DNA of 64,000 bases from Flavobacteriales bacterium (GTDB taxonomy: Bacteria; Bacteroidota; Bacteroidia; Flavobacteriales_C; GCA-002722245), in the NCBI GenBank assembly GCA_023251095.1, contig JAHEZL010000016.1, positions 46,605 through 110,604 on the forward strand, read 5' to 3'. The notes beneath the pieces are model-generated. The model searched no databases, was not told where the DNA came from, and was given only the letters and a program-made list of their open reading frames with translations. The stretch's first letter is position 1; each line of letters starts with the position of its first letter. Below are positions 53,543 to 62,830 of the stretch, piece by piece. The position numbers and the translations under genes are program-made.

Positions 53543-55798
53543 TCATTTTCTTACTACATTGTAGCGCAATTCAATCAATTGATAATCTCTTGAATTGGTT
53601 TTTTTGAGCATCAAAATATTTTTATTGGAGCCCAACTTAGCACTCAAATCGATAGAGAAATTTACCTCTAAAGATTCTCCCGGCTTAACCTCTCCGTCGG
53701 TCCAGGTAAGTTTTGTACAACTGCAATCGGCTCCAAGGCGCTCCACTTCCCATGCTTCGTCGGAAGTGTTTTTCAAATAAATCTTTTTTTCTACCAAATC
53801 TCCCGTCACTTCTCCTACTTCCACCACAATTTTTTTGAAATTATCATTGTAAGGGATTTCCTTTTTTTCCTTTGGAATCAATTTTACCGAAACCACTTCT
53901 ATTCTTCTTTCAATTGCTGCGAAAGGACTGTAGATGGAATTCCGCACATCATGATAATCATCGCTTACACCTTCCTGAGCTTTATATTCACCGTTAGGTT
54001 CTTTTGCAATGCTGAGTTTTGCGCCGTTGGCAGCAGTACCGTTTAAGTATGGAAGATAAGCTCCATTTTCATATTCCTTTAAATAATTGATGAAGGTGGA
54101 TATCCTTCGCAAGGAAAGATTGACGTTATAATCTGATTTAGTGAGCGGACTCGCAAAGCCTTTAATCACTACCTCTGCCGAGTATCCTTTTTGCAAATAC
54201 GACAGTAGTTCTTTGGAAAACTGTTTCAGGTTATTCATTCCTTCATCCACATAATCTTCAAAGAAATGATGAATGTCGTCCAAGGCCATTTGTCGGTCTT
54301 CTCCTTTTAAATCGGCTGGATATAACTTTTCGTAATCGGGCACTAGTTTTTTATATGCAGCATAAGTCGTGGCATAATTCAAACGCGTTAAGGTATCGCG
54401 TGTACGAGGATTGGGTTCATCGTTGTGGAAATACAAAACCAGGGACACGCTCACATAATCCTCTTCCATCCTCATTGGCAGTGTATCCTGAGGCACTACA
54501 ATTTTCTTCTGCTGAAGTTTTTCGAAGCGGTAAAGATCAGCACAACACACCGCATTGGAATCGTCGGAAAGCGTACCCATTCTGGTAGAACTAAAAAATC
54601 CGTTGCCCGAAGCATCCATTGTAAAGCCCTGATCATTTCTGCTTGAATTTAATGGAACACCAATGTTTACAGGATCAGCAAGCGCTTTTACATCTCCCTT
54701 ACTTTTATAAATATCTTGTCCGCCAAGGCCCGAATGCCAATCGGAACTAAAATACAAAGCCGTATCATTCCAGCTATAAAAAGGAGTGATTTCATTTCCG
54801 GGTGTATTGATTTTGGTACCGATATTTTTTGGCGCGTTGTATTTTCCTTTGTTGATTTCCGAATACCAGATATCCATTCCTCCTTTGCCTCCTGCGCGAT
54901 TGGAAGAAAAAAGCAAAATCTCTTTATCAGCTGTTTTTACTATAAAAGGATGCGTGTTGGTGGAATCCGTGAGATTGATTTCATCGGGCAAAAGAACAGG
55001 AGCCGTCCAGCCTGAATCTGTTAAATACGACTCTGCAAGTTTGCAGGATTTTAAGTTGCTGCAGCGACTATAAATAAATTTTGTTTTTGCAGCGTTGAAA
55101 GTACCATTGGCCGAATTTACTTTATCGGTATTTATTTTTTTTAGGGCCGAATCTTCGTTCCACCAACCCATTCTTCCGGTGGCAGTATAAATTTTAATGG
55201 CATATTCTTTTTCTTTATTGGCGCGCAAAGCAGAATAGTACAACAATGAATCATTCACCATAACAGCAGAAAATTCAGCATCGGGAGAATTCAATCCGGC
55301 CAGATTAAAAACAGAATATTTCAAAGTATCTTTTAGGATGCGCGGAATAACTTTGGCTGCTTTCACTTCCTGCGTTGCGCTTTGATAAATAAAGGAAGAT
55401 TTTTCCTTTGCGCTTTTTGTAAACTTTAAAAATTGCTGAGCGCTTAAATCATAATTCTCCAGATATTTATTGATCATCGCCATTTGATACAAAGCCGCCA
55501 TAAATTCATCCTTCTGAGGAGAGGCGTACACTTTTTCAAAAAGAGGGTAAGCCTTTTTATAGGCATTGTAATTCAAATAACATTCTCCCAATTTATAGGC
55601 AACGGCAATGTCGGCAGTATCCAGATCATATACCTTTTGATAAAAAAAAGCAGCGCCGTAAAAATCACCGTCGCTCACTGCGTCTTCGGCATATTTACTG
55701 TATTGTTTTTTTTGAGCAAAGGCTGAGCTGAAGCAAAGAAAAAGCAGTACGAAGCTAATCGTGAAGGGTAAACTTTGCATTTTAAACTTTGCTGTCAT
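53543..55798 (-). CDS. OmpA-like surface protein with PD40 propeller and C-terminal DUF1573
   Basis: 751 aa from ATG 55798, which forms an ATGA overlap with the PorP/SprF stop; Met at 55780 is a possible alternative and gives a cleaner signal peptide (QSLPFTISFVLLF…AFAQ). Order: TPR-like helices (about 30–150), a PD40/WD40-like beta-propeller (about 170–415, with SSNRAGGKGGMDIWYSEI and FSSDWHSGLGGQDIY), an OmpA-like segment (about 540–580, VVIKGFASPLTKSDYNVNLS then LRRI), and a DUF1573 domain (about 655–751, with LGADCSCTKL). The TPR–PD40–OmpA order is usual for PorE/SprE-type partners; the DUF1573 end is not. It is the last gene of a three-gene operon. Confidence 0.85.
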   Translation of the reverse strand: MTAKFKMQSLPFTISFVLLFLCFSSAFAQKKQYSKYAEDAVSDGDFYGAAFFYQKVYDLDTADIAVAYKLGECYLNYNAYKKAYPLFEKVYASPQKDEFMAALYQMAMINKYLENYDLSAQQFLKFTKSAKEKSSFIYQSATQEVKAAKVIPRILKDTLKYSVFNLAGLNSPDAEFSAVMVNDSLLYYSALRANKEKEYAIKIYTATGRMGWWNEDSALKKINTDKVNSANGTFNAAKTKFIYSRCSNLKSCKLAESYLTDSGWTAPVLLPDEINLTDSTNTHPFIVKTADKEILLFSSNRAGGKGGMDIWYSEINKGKYNAPKNIGTKINTPGNEITPFYSWNDTALYFSSDWHSGLGGQDIYKSKGDVKALADPVNIGVPLNSSRNDQGFTMDASGNGFFSSTRMGTLSDDSNAVCCADLYRFEKLQQKKIVVPQDTLPMRMEEDYVSVSLVLYFHNDEPNPRTRDTLTRLNYATTYAAYKKLVPDYEKLYPADLKGEDRQMALDDIHHFFEDYVDEGMNNLKQFSKELLSYLQKGYSAEVVIKGFASPLTKSDYNVNLSLRRISTFINYLKEYENGAYLPYLNGTAANGAKLSIAKEPNGEYKAQEGVSDDYHDVRNSIYSPFAAIERRIEVVSVKLIPKEKKEIPYNDNFKKIVVEVGEVTGDLVEKKIYLKNTSDEAWEVERLGADCSCTKLTWTDGEVKPGESLEVNFSIDLSAKLGSNKNILMLKKTNSRDYQLIELRYNVVRK

Positions 55799-56790
55799 AA
55801 ATATTTCGGACAAATTTTAAATTTCTGACGCAGCGGTAATTTTTTCCAAATGTAAATCACCGATAACTCCAGTCCGCCCTGGTACTGGGAAGCCGGTTGA
55901 AGATTTGATAAATTAATGTCGTAACTCACCCCGAAGGTCCAATTGTTATACATCAATCCCGCAAACAAGTTGCCTGCGTCACTTGTTCGGCCCCATGCAC
56001 CGGCCAGTAATTTCCATTCATTAAAGGGTTCGGAAATGAAATCATATTTCACCATAGAGCCAATTAAATATTCGGCATATTTTCCCTGAAAACTCATGAG
56101 TACTTTTGGCAGTACCGACCATTTTGGTGCAACCCGGTATTCAACACCCAACTCAAAATTATAGCGGCGATCCAGCTGAATATTTACATTTTGAAAAAAT
56201 GATTCTTTTGGTTCCGTGATGTTGTAAACAGAAGCTCCAACAAACATATTTGTTTTTGCATTCATGTTGAATTTCCATTTCAAACCTGCATTTAAATTAA
56301 AGTAATTGGTGCTTAATTTAGTGTAGTTTTCAATGGAAGAAATATTGGGATCGTAATAAAATCCGTTGTACTGATTGTCGTATTTTAAATCCTGAGTGCT
56401 GAATTGTTTGTTGCTCATTCCTGCCTGAACACCAATGACAAAAGTGTTGTTGGAATCGGGACTGAAACGATAAGATGCGCCCAGATTAAAAATGTTGGTG
56501 GTGAAATGTGAGTCTCCCGCATTGTCGGTTTGAAAACTGAACATCGTTCCCAAACCCTTCACTTTTAAAAAGTCGTGCGCATCAAAAGATGCTGCAAAAG
56601 TTTGATAGGGAATAGTTACTGAAGCCCATTGACGACGCTCATTTCCAACAAAGCGATAATCGCCGTCGAAATCACCGATGTGTGCCGGATTGTAATTGGA
56701 AGGCGCGAAGAAAAACTGAGAATAGTGAATGTCCTGAGCGGACAAAGTCGACACAAAAATAAAAAAAACTATCCCTGATATAAACCTCAT
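55795..56790 (-). CDS. PorP/SprF family outer-membrane protein
   Basis: 331 aa. Signal peptide about 1–18 (ending LSAQD), then the family start DIHYSQFFFAPSNYNPAHIG and an overall alternation of beta strands that predicts a barrel. PorP/SprF proteins anchor or help export specific T9SS cargo with type B (CHU_C) C-terminal domains. The gene sits between such a cargo protein (56787–60068) and an OmpA/PD40 partner, with ATGA overlaps on both sides (56787–56790 and 55795–55798). The pairing with the neighbouring giant protein is an inference from the operon. Confidence 0.93.
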   Translation of the reverse strand: MRFISGIVFFIFVSTLSAQDIHYSQFFFAPSNYNPAHIGDFDGDYRFVGNERRQWASVTIPYQTFAASFDAHDFLKVKGLGTMFSFQTDNAGDSHFTTNIFNLGASYRFSPDSNNTFVIGVQAGMSNKQFSTQDLKYDNQYNGFYYDPNISSIENYTKLSTNYFNLNAGLKWKFNMNAKTNMFVGASVYNITEPKESFFQNVNIQLDRRYNFELGVEYRVAPKWSVLPKVLMSFQGKYAEYLIGSMVKYDFISEPFNEWKLLAGAWGRTSDAGNLFAGLMYNNWTFGVSYDINLSNLQPASQYQGGLELSVIYIWKKLPLRQKFKICPKYL

Positions 56791-59700
56791 CTCATCACCG
56801 TTATGTTACCCTTTTCAAAATAATCTTTACCGCCCGCACACTTCACTTTTAAGTAATAAGCAAAAACCGCAGGATCGGAACTTTGAATTTTATATTCACC
56901 CTTCCATCCTATCGTTTGATCCGTAGTTTGAAAAACTTCTTCCCCCCAACGATCATAAATTGTGAAATACAATTCGGTGATATTATTTCCGCGAACATAG
57001 AGCACATCATTTTTTCCATCGCCATTGGGTGTGAAAACATTGGGAACATAAACATCGTTCTTTCCGCACTTGGAATCGTAAACAAATACCGTCACCGAAT
57101 CGCTTCCTGTACAGGTAGCATTTGTTTTTAAAGTCACTGTATAAGTTGTTGTTATCAATGGCGTTGCCAACGGATTAAACAAAGTATCGTCATTCAAAGT
57201 AGAGGAAGGTTTCCATACCACAGGCAAATCAGTTGGGGTGACATGCAGCAAAGTTGAGTTTCCTTTAAGAATGGTATCCGCATCACTACTTGCCTTTAAA
57301 AATCCGGTGGGAGGAATGACATATAAAACATAAATAAAAGAATCCTGACATACGCCTGTATCGGCCAACATTTGATAATGCGTGGTAGTATCGGGAGAAG
57401 CGATAGGATTAGCAACGGTTGGATCCGACAAGCCTGCAGCGGGTTTCCACAAATAAGAATTGTAAGTACCTGAAGGAGCAAAGCCGATTTGTTTGGATTC
57501 ACCGGCACAAATAATGTCTTGTCCCAGATCCTGTTTTTTATAAGCCTGTACCGAAATTTGTTTTACAATACTATCGGAAATATTACAGGATAGTGAGTCA
57601 AAAAGTACCAGTTTCACATTATAAGTTCCGGCTAATTTAAAGATGTGTTTGGGATTAAAAACGGTTGAAGTATCGCCATCTCCAAAATTCCAGTAACAGG
57701 TAGTTTTCTTATAGGTATGACTGGTGTTTTTGAATTGAAAATCCTGACCGGCACATACCTGAGCCGATTTAAAATCAGCAATGACACTGGGCATCAGAAA
57801 ATCCATTTTAAACACCCCCATATTACAATTATTTGAATTGTTAGTGGGTGAAACCGCATCGTTTGGAGCAATGGGCATGTCACTGTGTGCACCGCATCCT
57901 GCACACATTGCCTGATAAATTTTTCCTTTTCTGTCAAAGCGACTCGTACCGCCATCCACATGCTCCGCACTTAAAGTGCCACCAAAATAGCTGGCGTAGT
58001 TAAGAGAAGACGCATCATTTTCAAGAACCATTATGTAAAAATCATTTCCATCGGTTGTTTTCTGATAAGCATCAGGCGTAATATCCATACCATCCACACC
58101 TCTGGCTCCATTATAGTTTATACCTCCTTTTAAATAATTAGGAAGATCATCAAACAGCGCATCATGAGAACCCCAACCTGTTAAATAAACTCTGTTGCAT
58201 ATATCCGCCGATAAGGCTGTAGGACTAATATTAATTCGGCCATCACCGGAACCAAAAGTGGTTGACCACACAAAACCCGACAAATCATTTTTTAGCTTAC
58301 TAATAAACTGACCACTATTAATTGAATAATAATTAGCATTAAAAACCAATGAACTATCCATGCTTTCACTTTGTCCGAAAACATAAATATTTCGATAATT
58401 ATCCATTTTCATAATGTAAATCTGGTCGTATTTATTTGTACCGAAATAAGTCAACTTATTCAACACCTGCCCATCAGAAGAAACTCTTGCAACAAAACCA
58501 TCAGAAACCCCTCCCATAAAAGCAGGAAACAACACTCCCGGACTTGCCGCCAAATCAGCCGAAGTAGTTCCTCCCGCCACCACAATCTCTTGGTTTTTAT
58601 CTATTACTATTGAATACACCGCATCATTTCCACTACCTCCTAAATAAGACGCCCAAAATTGGGAAGTCAAATCCGCAGAAAGCTTAACTAACAACCCTTC
58701 CTGAGAATTGTTTTTCACCTTTTGAAATCCATCAACATTTAAAATATCGGCACTCCTGGTACAGGTAGCTATGTATATATTGTCCACTGAATCAACAATA
58801 ACTTCCCCCCTCATCTGGTCGGCATAATTATAATTCAACGACTCATTCAGTCCGTCATTTTTACTGCCGCCATAATAAGTAGAAGCCAATAGCTGACTGC
58901 CATCGGCACTTAATTTTGAAACAATGATATCCGATCCGAAAAAATAATTCACAAAAATTCCATTGGCGAGATTCGACATTACACCACCTCCAAAAGAGGT
59001 ATCCAAGGCATTCGGTAAAACCGGAAAATCATTGGAACCCGTTGTTCCATAAACTACCAACTCTCCTTTACTGTTTACAATTAAACTGTGTGGCACCTCG
59101 CAAAACCAACCGCCTAAATAAGTGGAATAAATTCTGCTCGTTCCTGAGGTATCATATTTTGTGATACCTATATCAGGCGATCCGAACCACTGTCCGTTAT
59201 AATTGTAATACTGCTGAACGCCATTAAACGTAGTGTCATAAGCGCCAAGCGTAGTAGGATATCCGGTCCAAAAAACAGTACCTGCCGAATACAAAAATCC
59301 GTCTTCATCATAAGTGGCGGTATATCCAAAATTATCGGCTGTTGATCCCGAGTAGGTTGAAAAAATAAGCAGAGGATCAATCACTAAATCATATTCCTTT
59401 TTATATCCGTCGCCCACCTTAAATGACACCACATTTTTTTCCACCACAAAATAACAAGGCACGCTCACCTTTCTTCCGTTGATGAGCTGATAGGCAATTG
59501 GAATTTGCTCAATGATATCGGTAAATGACAATTTAATTTTTAATTCGTTGTTCGTCACATATACCTTATCCGCGCCTTTAAACGACAAGCGAATGTCATT
59601 TACATTGGCTCCGGCGTGAACAATAAAATCATATTTGGGTCTTTCCGCTTCAGTATAAAAAAGGAAATCAATTCCTTTATAAACCCCATTGTACCTCACT

Positions 59701-60068
59701 TTCTCGAAAGAAGAAACATTGGATGCCCATTTGGAAGTATCCTTCCCGATGAAAAAATTGAATTTCTCTTTGGAGGGATTTATACCTGACAGCAGAGCTC
59801 CGGCGTTGCCATTCACAAAATTCATTTCGAAGGCATGAGCCCTCAGCCTCTTGTTGGCAGTATCACTAACATGCGCTTGTCCGTGGCCGGGAAAATTATC
59901 GGGATGAAGCAAATGGTAAGTGAGTTTGTTGCTTTCAAAAAACAAAGCGCCTCCGGGAATATCCGAACGATACAATACATTATCTCTCCACTGCCCTTTG
60001 TTTGCAATAAACTGAGCCGATACCGCCAAACTCCATAAAACAAGAATAGATAGTAAACATGATCGCAT
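56787..60068 (-). CDS. Giant surface protein with SBBP repeats, PKD and gliding-type C-terminal domain
   Basis: 1093 aa. Signal peptide about 1–18 (ending AVSAQ). The N-terminal 230 residues are a beta-rich 'DUF7948-like' domain (FIANKGQWRDNVLYRSDIPG). Residues about 230–740 contain SBBP-type beta-propeller repeats (LLASTYYGGSKNDGLNES, FWASYLGGSGNDAVYSIVID). A PKD domain follows (about 757–822, CYWNFGDGDTSTVFNPKHIF), then Ig-like repeats, and a C-terminal gliding-motility-associated CHU_C domain (about 1003–1093, PNVFTPNGDGKNDVL, YDRWGEEVFQT). It is a type B T9SS cargo, probably an adhesin. It opens the operon with its own PorP/SprF partner. Confidence 0.9.
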   Translation of the reverse strand: MRSCLLSILVLWSLAVSAQFIANKGQWRDNVLYRSDIPGGALFFESNKLTYHLLHPDNFPGHGQAHVSDTANKRLRAHAFEMNFVNGNAGALLSGINPSKEKFNFFIGKDTSKWASNVSSFEKVRYNGVYKGIDFLFYTEAERPKYDFIVHAGANVNDIRLSFKGADKVYVTNNELKIKLSFTDIIEQIPIAYQLINGRKVSVPCYFVVEKNVVSFKVGDGYKKEYDLVIDPLLIFSTYSGSTADNFGYTATYDEDGFLYSAGTVFWTGYPTTLGAYDTTFNGVQQYYNYNGQWFGSPDIGITKYDTSGTSRIYSTYLGGWFCEVPHSLIVNSKGELVVYGTTGSNDFPVLPNALDTSFGGGVMSNLANGIFVNYFFGSDIIVSKLSADGSQLLASTYYGGSKNDGLNESLNYNYADQMRGEVIVDSVDNIYIATCTRSADILNVDGFQKVKNNSQEGLLVKLSADLTSQFWASYLGGSGNDAVYSIVIDKNQEIVVAGGTTSADLAASPGVLFPAFMGGVSDGFVARVSSDGQVLNKLTYFGTNKYDQIYIMKMDNYRNIYVFGQSESMDSSLVFNANYYSINSGQFISKLKNDLSGFVWSTTFGSGDGRINISPTALSADICNRVYLTGWGSHDALFDDLPNYLKGGINYNGARGVDGMDITPDAYQKTTDGNDFYIMVLENDASSLNYASYFGGTLSAEHVDGGTSRFDRKGKIYQAMCAGCGAHSDMPIAPNDAVSPTNNSNNCNMGVFKMDFLMPSVIADFKSAQVCAGQDFQFKNTSHTYKKTTCYWNFGDGDTSTVFNPKHIFKLAGTYNVKLVLFDSLSCNISDSIVKQISVQAYKKQDLGQDIICAGESKQIGFAPSGTYNSYLWKPAAGLSDPTVANPIASPDTTTHYQMLADTGVCQDSFIYVLYVIPPTGFLKASSDADTILKGNSTLLHVTPTDLPVVWKPSSTLNDDTLFNPLATPLITTTYTVTLKTNATCTGSDSVTVFVYDSKCGKNDVYVPNVFTPNGDGKNDVLYVRGNNITELYFTIYDRWGEEVFQTTDQTIGWKGEYKIQSSDPAVFAYYLKVKCAGGKDYFEKGNITVMR

Positions 60069-60180
60069 GGCTAAATTTAATTAAAAATGTTATTGCCCCG
60101 AATATTAATTCTTCAAGCTTAATTAATTGTAACCATCTATTACTTAATATTGTTTTACCAAGAAATACGTTAGTACAATA

Positions 60181-62733
60181 ATGAACCTGCAGTTGAAATA
60201 CATCTTGTTAAGCGCGTGGCTTTTTGCTGCTGCGCTGCTGCATTCACAAAGTTTCATCATCACCAACGGCAACGACAATACGTGTTCCGGACAGTTTTAC
60301 GACAGCGGAGGATTATCCGGAGCGGGTTATTCGGCCAATGAAAACAAAACCTATACGCTTTGTCCCAATGGCGGCACAGCGGTGAAAATCACCTTTAGCG
60401 CTTTTAATCTCGATAATAAAGACACCTTAATTGTACACGACGGAAATTCAAACACAGCAGCAGTTTTAGGGAAATTCACCAAAGATGATTTACTCGGACT
60501 CACACTCGGCGCTTCCACGGGGAATGCTACAGGTTGTTTGACGTTTCAGTTCAACAGTGATAATACTGTAAACGGATTTTGGGAAGGAACGATCACCTGC
60601 GGCAACAAATGTGTTTTTCCAACGGCCGATATCACCGGCAGCAACAAAATCATAAAACTTTGTCCGGGCAATAATTTATCTCTCGACGGAAGCACTTCCA
60701 TTGCAGGCACAGGAAGCATTTCACAATATCAATGGTTCACCAAAAAAGATACTGTTGTTGGCTCAAATTATAACACTTCATTTCCTTCTCCTGCGGGATT
60801 GAATGTGGAATTAAGAGTGACTAATTCTTCCGGCTGCAGCAATATAAATAAAGAACAGGTTCAGGTTTGGGTGAGTACTCCTCCTGTTTTTACAGGAACT
60901 ACCGGAGATACAAAAGCATGTATGAATAAACAAGCTTGCTTCAGTGGAAATGTTGCAGGTGTAAATTTTAAAGAAAGTGTGCCTAAATACAATGGCGGCG
61001 ATTTAGCACTGCCCGATCAACCGGGGACTTGTTTTTCGTCAACTTTGAATTTTAAAACATTTATTCCCGGACAAAAACTGATGAATGTTAGTGATCTGCA
61101 AAGCATTTGTGTAGACATGGAGCATTCGTATTTAGATGACCTTACCATAAAATTAACTTGTCCGAACGGACAATCCGTAAAACTTTTCAATCGCGGTGGC
61201 GCAGGAAAATATCTCGGAACACCTGTGTTGAATGATGATCCGGCGGTGTTGGGAACCTGCGGACATTATTGCTGGACCGCCAGTTCGGTTTTGGGACAAA
61301 TGCAAAATGCAGTTACGGTAAACAAAACTGTGCCTTATGGAGATTATAAAAGCATTGAGCCTTTTACCAATCTGATTGGCTGTCCGCTCAACGGACAATG
61401 GTCTTTTGAAGTGTGCGACATGCAGGTAAACGACAACGGATTTGTATGCACCTGGGACCTGTCCTTCAACCCTTCCATCACTCCTCCCGGAATCACTTTT
61501 ACTCCCACATTCAATCTTCCTGCAAATGATTCCACTGCATGGATCACCGATACATCAATAGTTTCCACTTCCGGCAATGGCGATCAGATTTGTGCAATCT
61601 CTTCTACCAAAGGAAATAGAAGCTATACCTACAAAGCCATTAATGATTTTGGTTGCGCTTATGATACTACATTAACAGTAAAAGTATACGGCTACCCCAC
61701 AACCGATCTTCCCGATACTTTGCAAATATGTTCGTCTTTAACTCAATCGCAATTAAATGTAAACGTTGCTCCCGCAGCAGAAGGCGCTTATCATTATTTA
61801 TGGAAACCGGGAAGCGGACTGAGTGATTCTACCATTACCAATCCTTTGTTAAACGTGGCCAATGCGCAAAGCTCTTACGTTTTTCAAGTGCACGACGATA
61901 CTTCGCCCGGCTGCATTGCTTTGGACACTACAGTCATTAAAAAGATTTCTGTTCCTCCGGCTGATTTTATTCTCGATACAGATTCGGGCTGTGTTCCGCT
62001 GACCGTAAAAATCAAAGACAACACCAATCCGAAACCAAGCAACTTTCACTGGATATTCGGTGATGGTGCCGAAGTGAATTCAGCTGTTGACTCTGCTTCA
62101 CACACCTATTCTTCCTTTGGTGTAAATTATATAGAATACGTCATTGCAACTTTCGACGGTTGTAAAGACACCATCAGAAAAAAAATAAATGCAACACCTC
62201 AGCCCCTTATTCTTTTTCATGTTTCTCCTCCCGACGCTTACATTGATGATCCTTATTTCTGTTTTCAAAATGCAACGCAACAGGGCGGTAATGAATGGAA
62301 ATGGAATTTTGGAACCGAAGGATCTTCCAACAAGGAAAGTGATTGCTTTACCTTTTCCGACTCTGTAAAATGTCACGATGTTTCATTGATAGCCACCAAC
62401 GCTTTCGGTTGTACCGACACGCTCACAAAAGCGGTTTGCGTTAAAAATTCCCGACAAAAAATATTTGCACCCAATGCTTTTACACCCAACAACGACAAAA
62501 TAAATGACAACTTCATTGTAGTGAGTGAAGGAATTACAAGCGATAATTATGCGCTTAGCATTTTTGATAAATGGGGAAATCTCATTTATGAAACAAATAC
62601 GCCGAATGGCATCTGGGACGGTAATACAAAATCTTCTCCTGCACCCGCTGATGTGTATGTGTACCAACTGCAATACAAAGATGAATGGGGAAATGTACAA
62701 CACACTATAGGAAGTGTGACATTGATACGATAA
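60181..62733 (+). CDS. CUB / P-domain / PKD surface protein with gliding-type C-terminal domain
   Basis: 850 aa. Signal peptide about 1–22 (ending LLHSQ). A CUB-like domain (about 24–142: NTCSGQFYDSGGLSGAGYSA, DTLIVHDGNS) is followed by an Ig-like stretch with paired Cys. A proprotein-convertase P-domain-like region (about 300–440: CVDMEHSYLDDLTIKLTCPN, GQWSFEVCDMQVNDNG) comes next, then PKD-type domains (about 590–740, FHWIFGDGAEVNSAVDSASH) and a CHU_C domain (about 762–850: APNAFTPNNDKINDNF, IFDKWGNLIYE). No protease module is present, so the P-domain may serve in binding. It is divergent from the 1093-residue protein with 112 bp between them. Confidence 0.88.
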   Translation: MNLQLKYILLSAWLFAAALLHSQSFIITNGNDNTCSGQFYDSGGLSGAGYSANENKTYTLCPNGGTAVKITFSAFNLDNKDTLIVHDGNSNTAAVLGKFTKDDLLGLTLGASTGNATGCLTFQFNSDNTVNGFWEGTITCGNKCVFPTADITGSNKIIKLCPGNNLSLDGSTSIAGTGSISQYQWFTKKDTVVGSNYNTSFPSPAGLNVELRVTNSSGCSNINKEQVQVWVSTPPVFTGTTGDTKACMNKQACFSGNVAGVNFKESVPKYNGGDLALPDQPGTCFSSTLNFKTFIPGQKLMNVSDLQSICVDMEHSYLDDLTIKLTCPNGQSVKLFNRGGAGKYLGTPVLNDDPAVLGTCGHYCWTASSVLGQMQNAVTVNKTVPYGDYKSIEPFTNLIGCPLNGQWSFEVCDMQVNDNGFVCTWDLSFNPSITPPGITFTPTFNLPANDSTAWITDTSIVSTSGNGDQICAISSTKGNRSYTYKAINDFGCAYDTTLTVKVYGYPTTDLPDTLQICSSLTQSQLNVNVAPAAEGAYHYLWKPGSGLSDSTITNPLLNVANAQSSYVFQVHDDTSPGCIALDTTVIKKISVPPADFILDTDSGCVPLTVKIKDNTNPKPSNFHWIFGDGAEVNSAVDSASHTYSSFGVNYIEYVIATFDGCKDTIRKKINATPQPLILFHVSPPDAYIDDPYFCFQNATQQGGNEWKWNFGTEGSSNKESDCFTFSDSVKCHDVSLIATNAFGCTDTLTKAVCVKNSRQKIFAPNAFTPNNDKINDNFIVVSEGITSDNYALSIFDKWGNLIYETNTPNGIWDGNTKSSPAPADVYVYQLQYKDEWGNVQHTIGSVTLIR

Positions 62734-62787
62734 CACTCCGTCATTGCTTTAATTTTTGAGTACAAAAATTTTCGCAATGACGGGTGT
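62734..62787. repeat. Family 1 element, copy D, single symmetrical hairpin
   Basis: One arm only: CCGTCATTGC at 62738–62747 pairs with GCAATGACGG at 62774–62783, enclosing AATTTTTG-AGTA-CAAAAATT. Outer bases (ACAC / GTGT with one T·G) extend the stem to 62734–62787. It starts at the base after the upstream stop codon. It has lost the second inverted arm seen in copies A to C. Confidence 0.85.
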
Positions 62788-62830
62788 GGTTAAAGTAGTA
62801 TATAGTTATCTTTATATCTTTATTTCAAGC

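Noticed and set aside
62756..62830. Upstream ATG for fmt at 62756
   Set aside because: It lies within repeat copy D and would add 25 residues before the conserved Fmt start; ATG 62831 fits the family.
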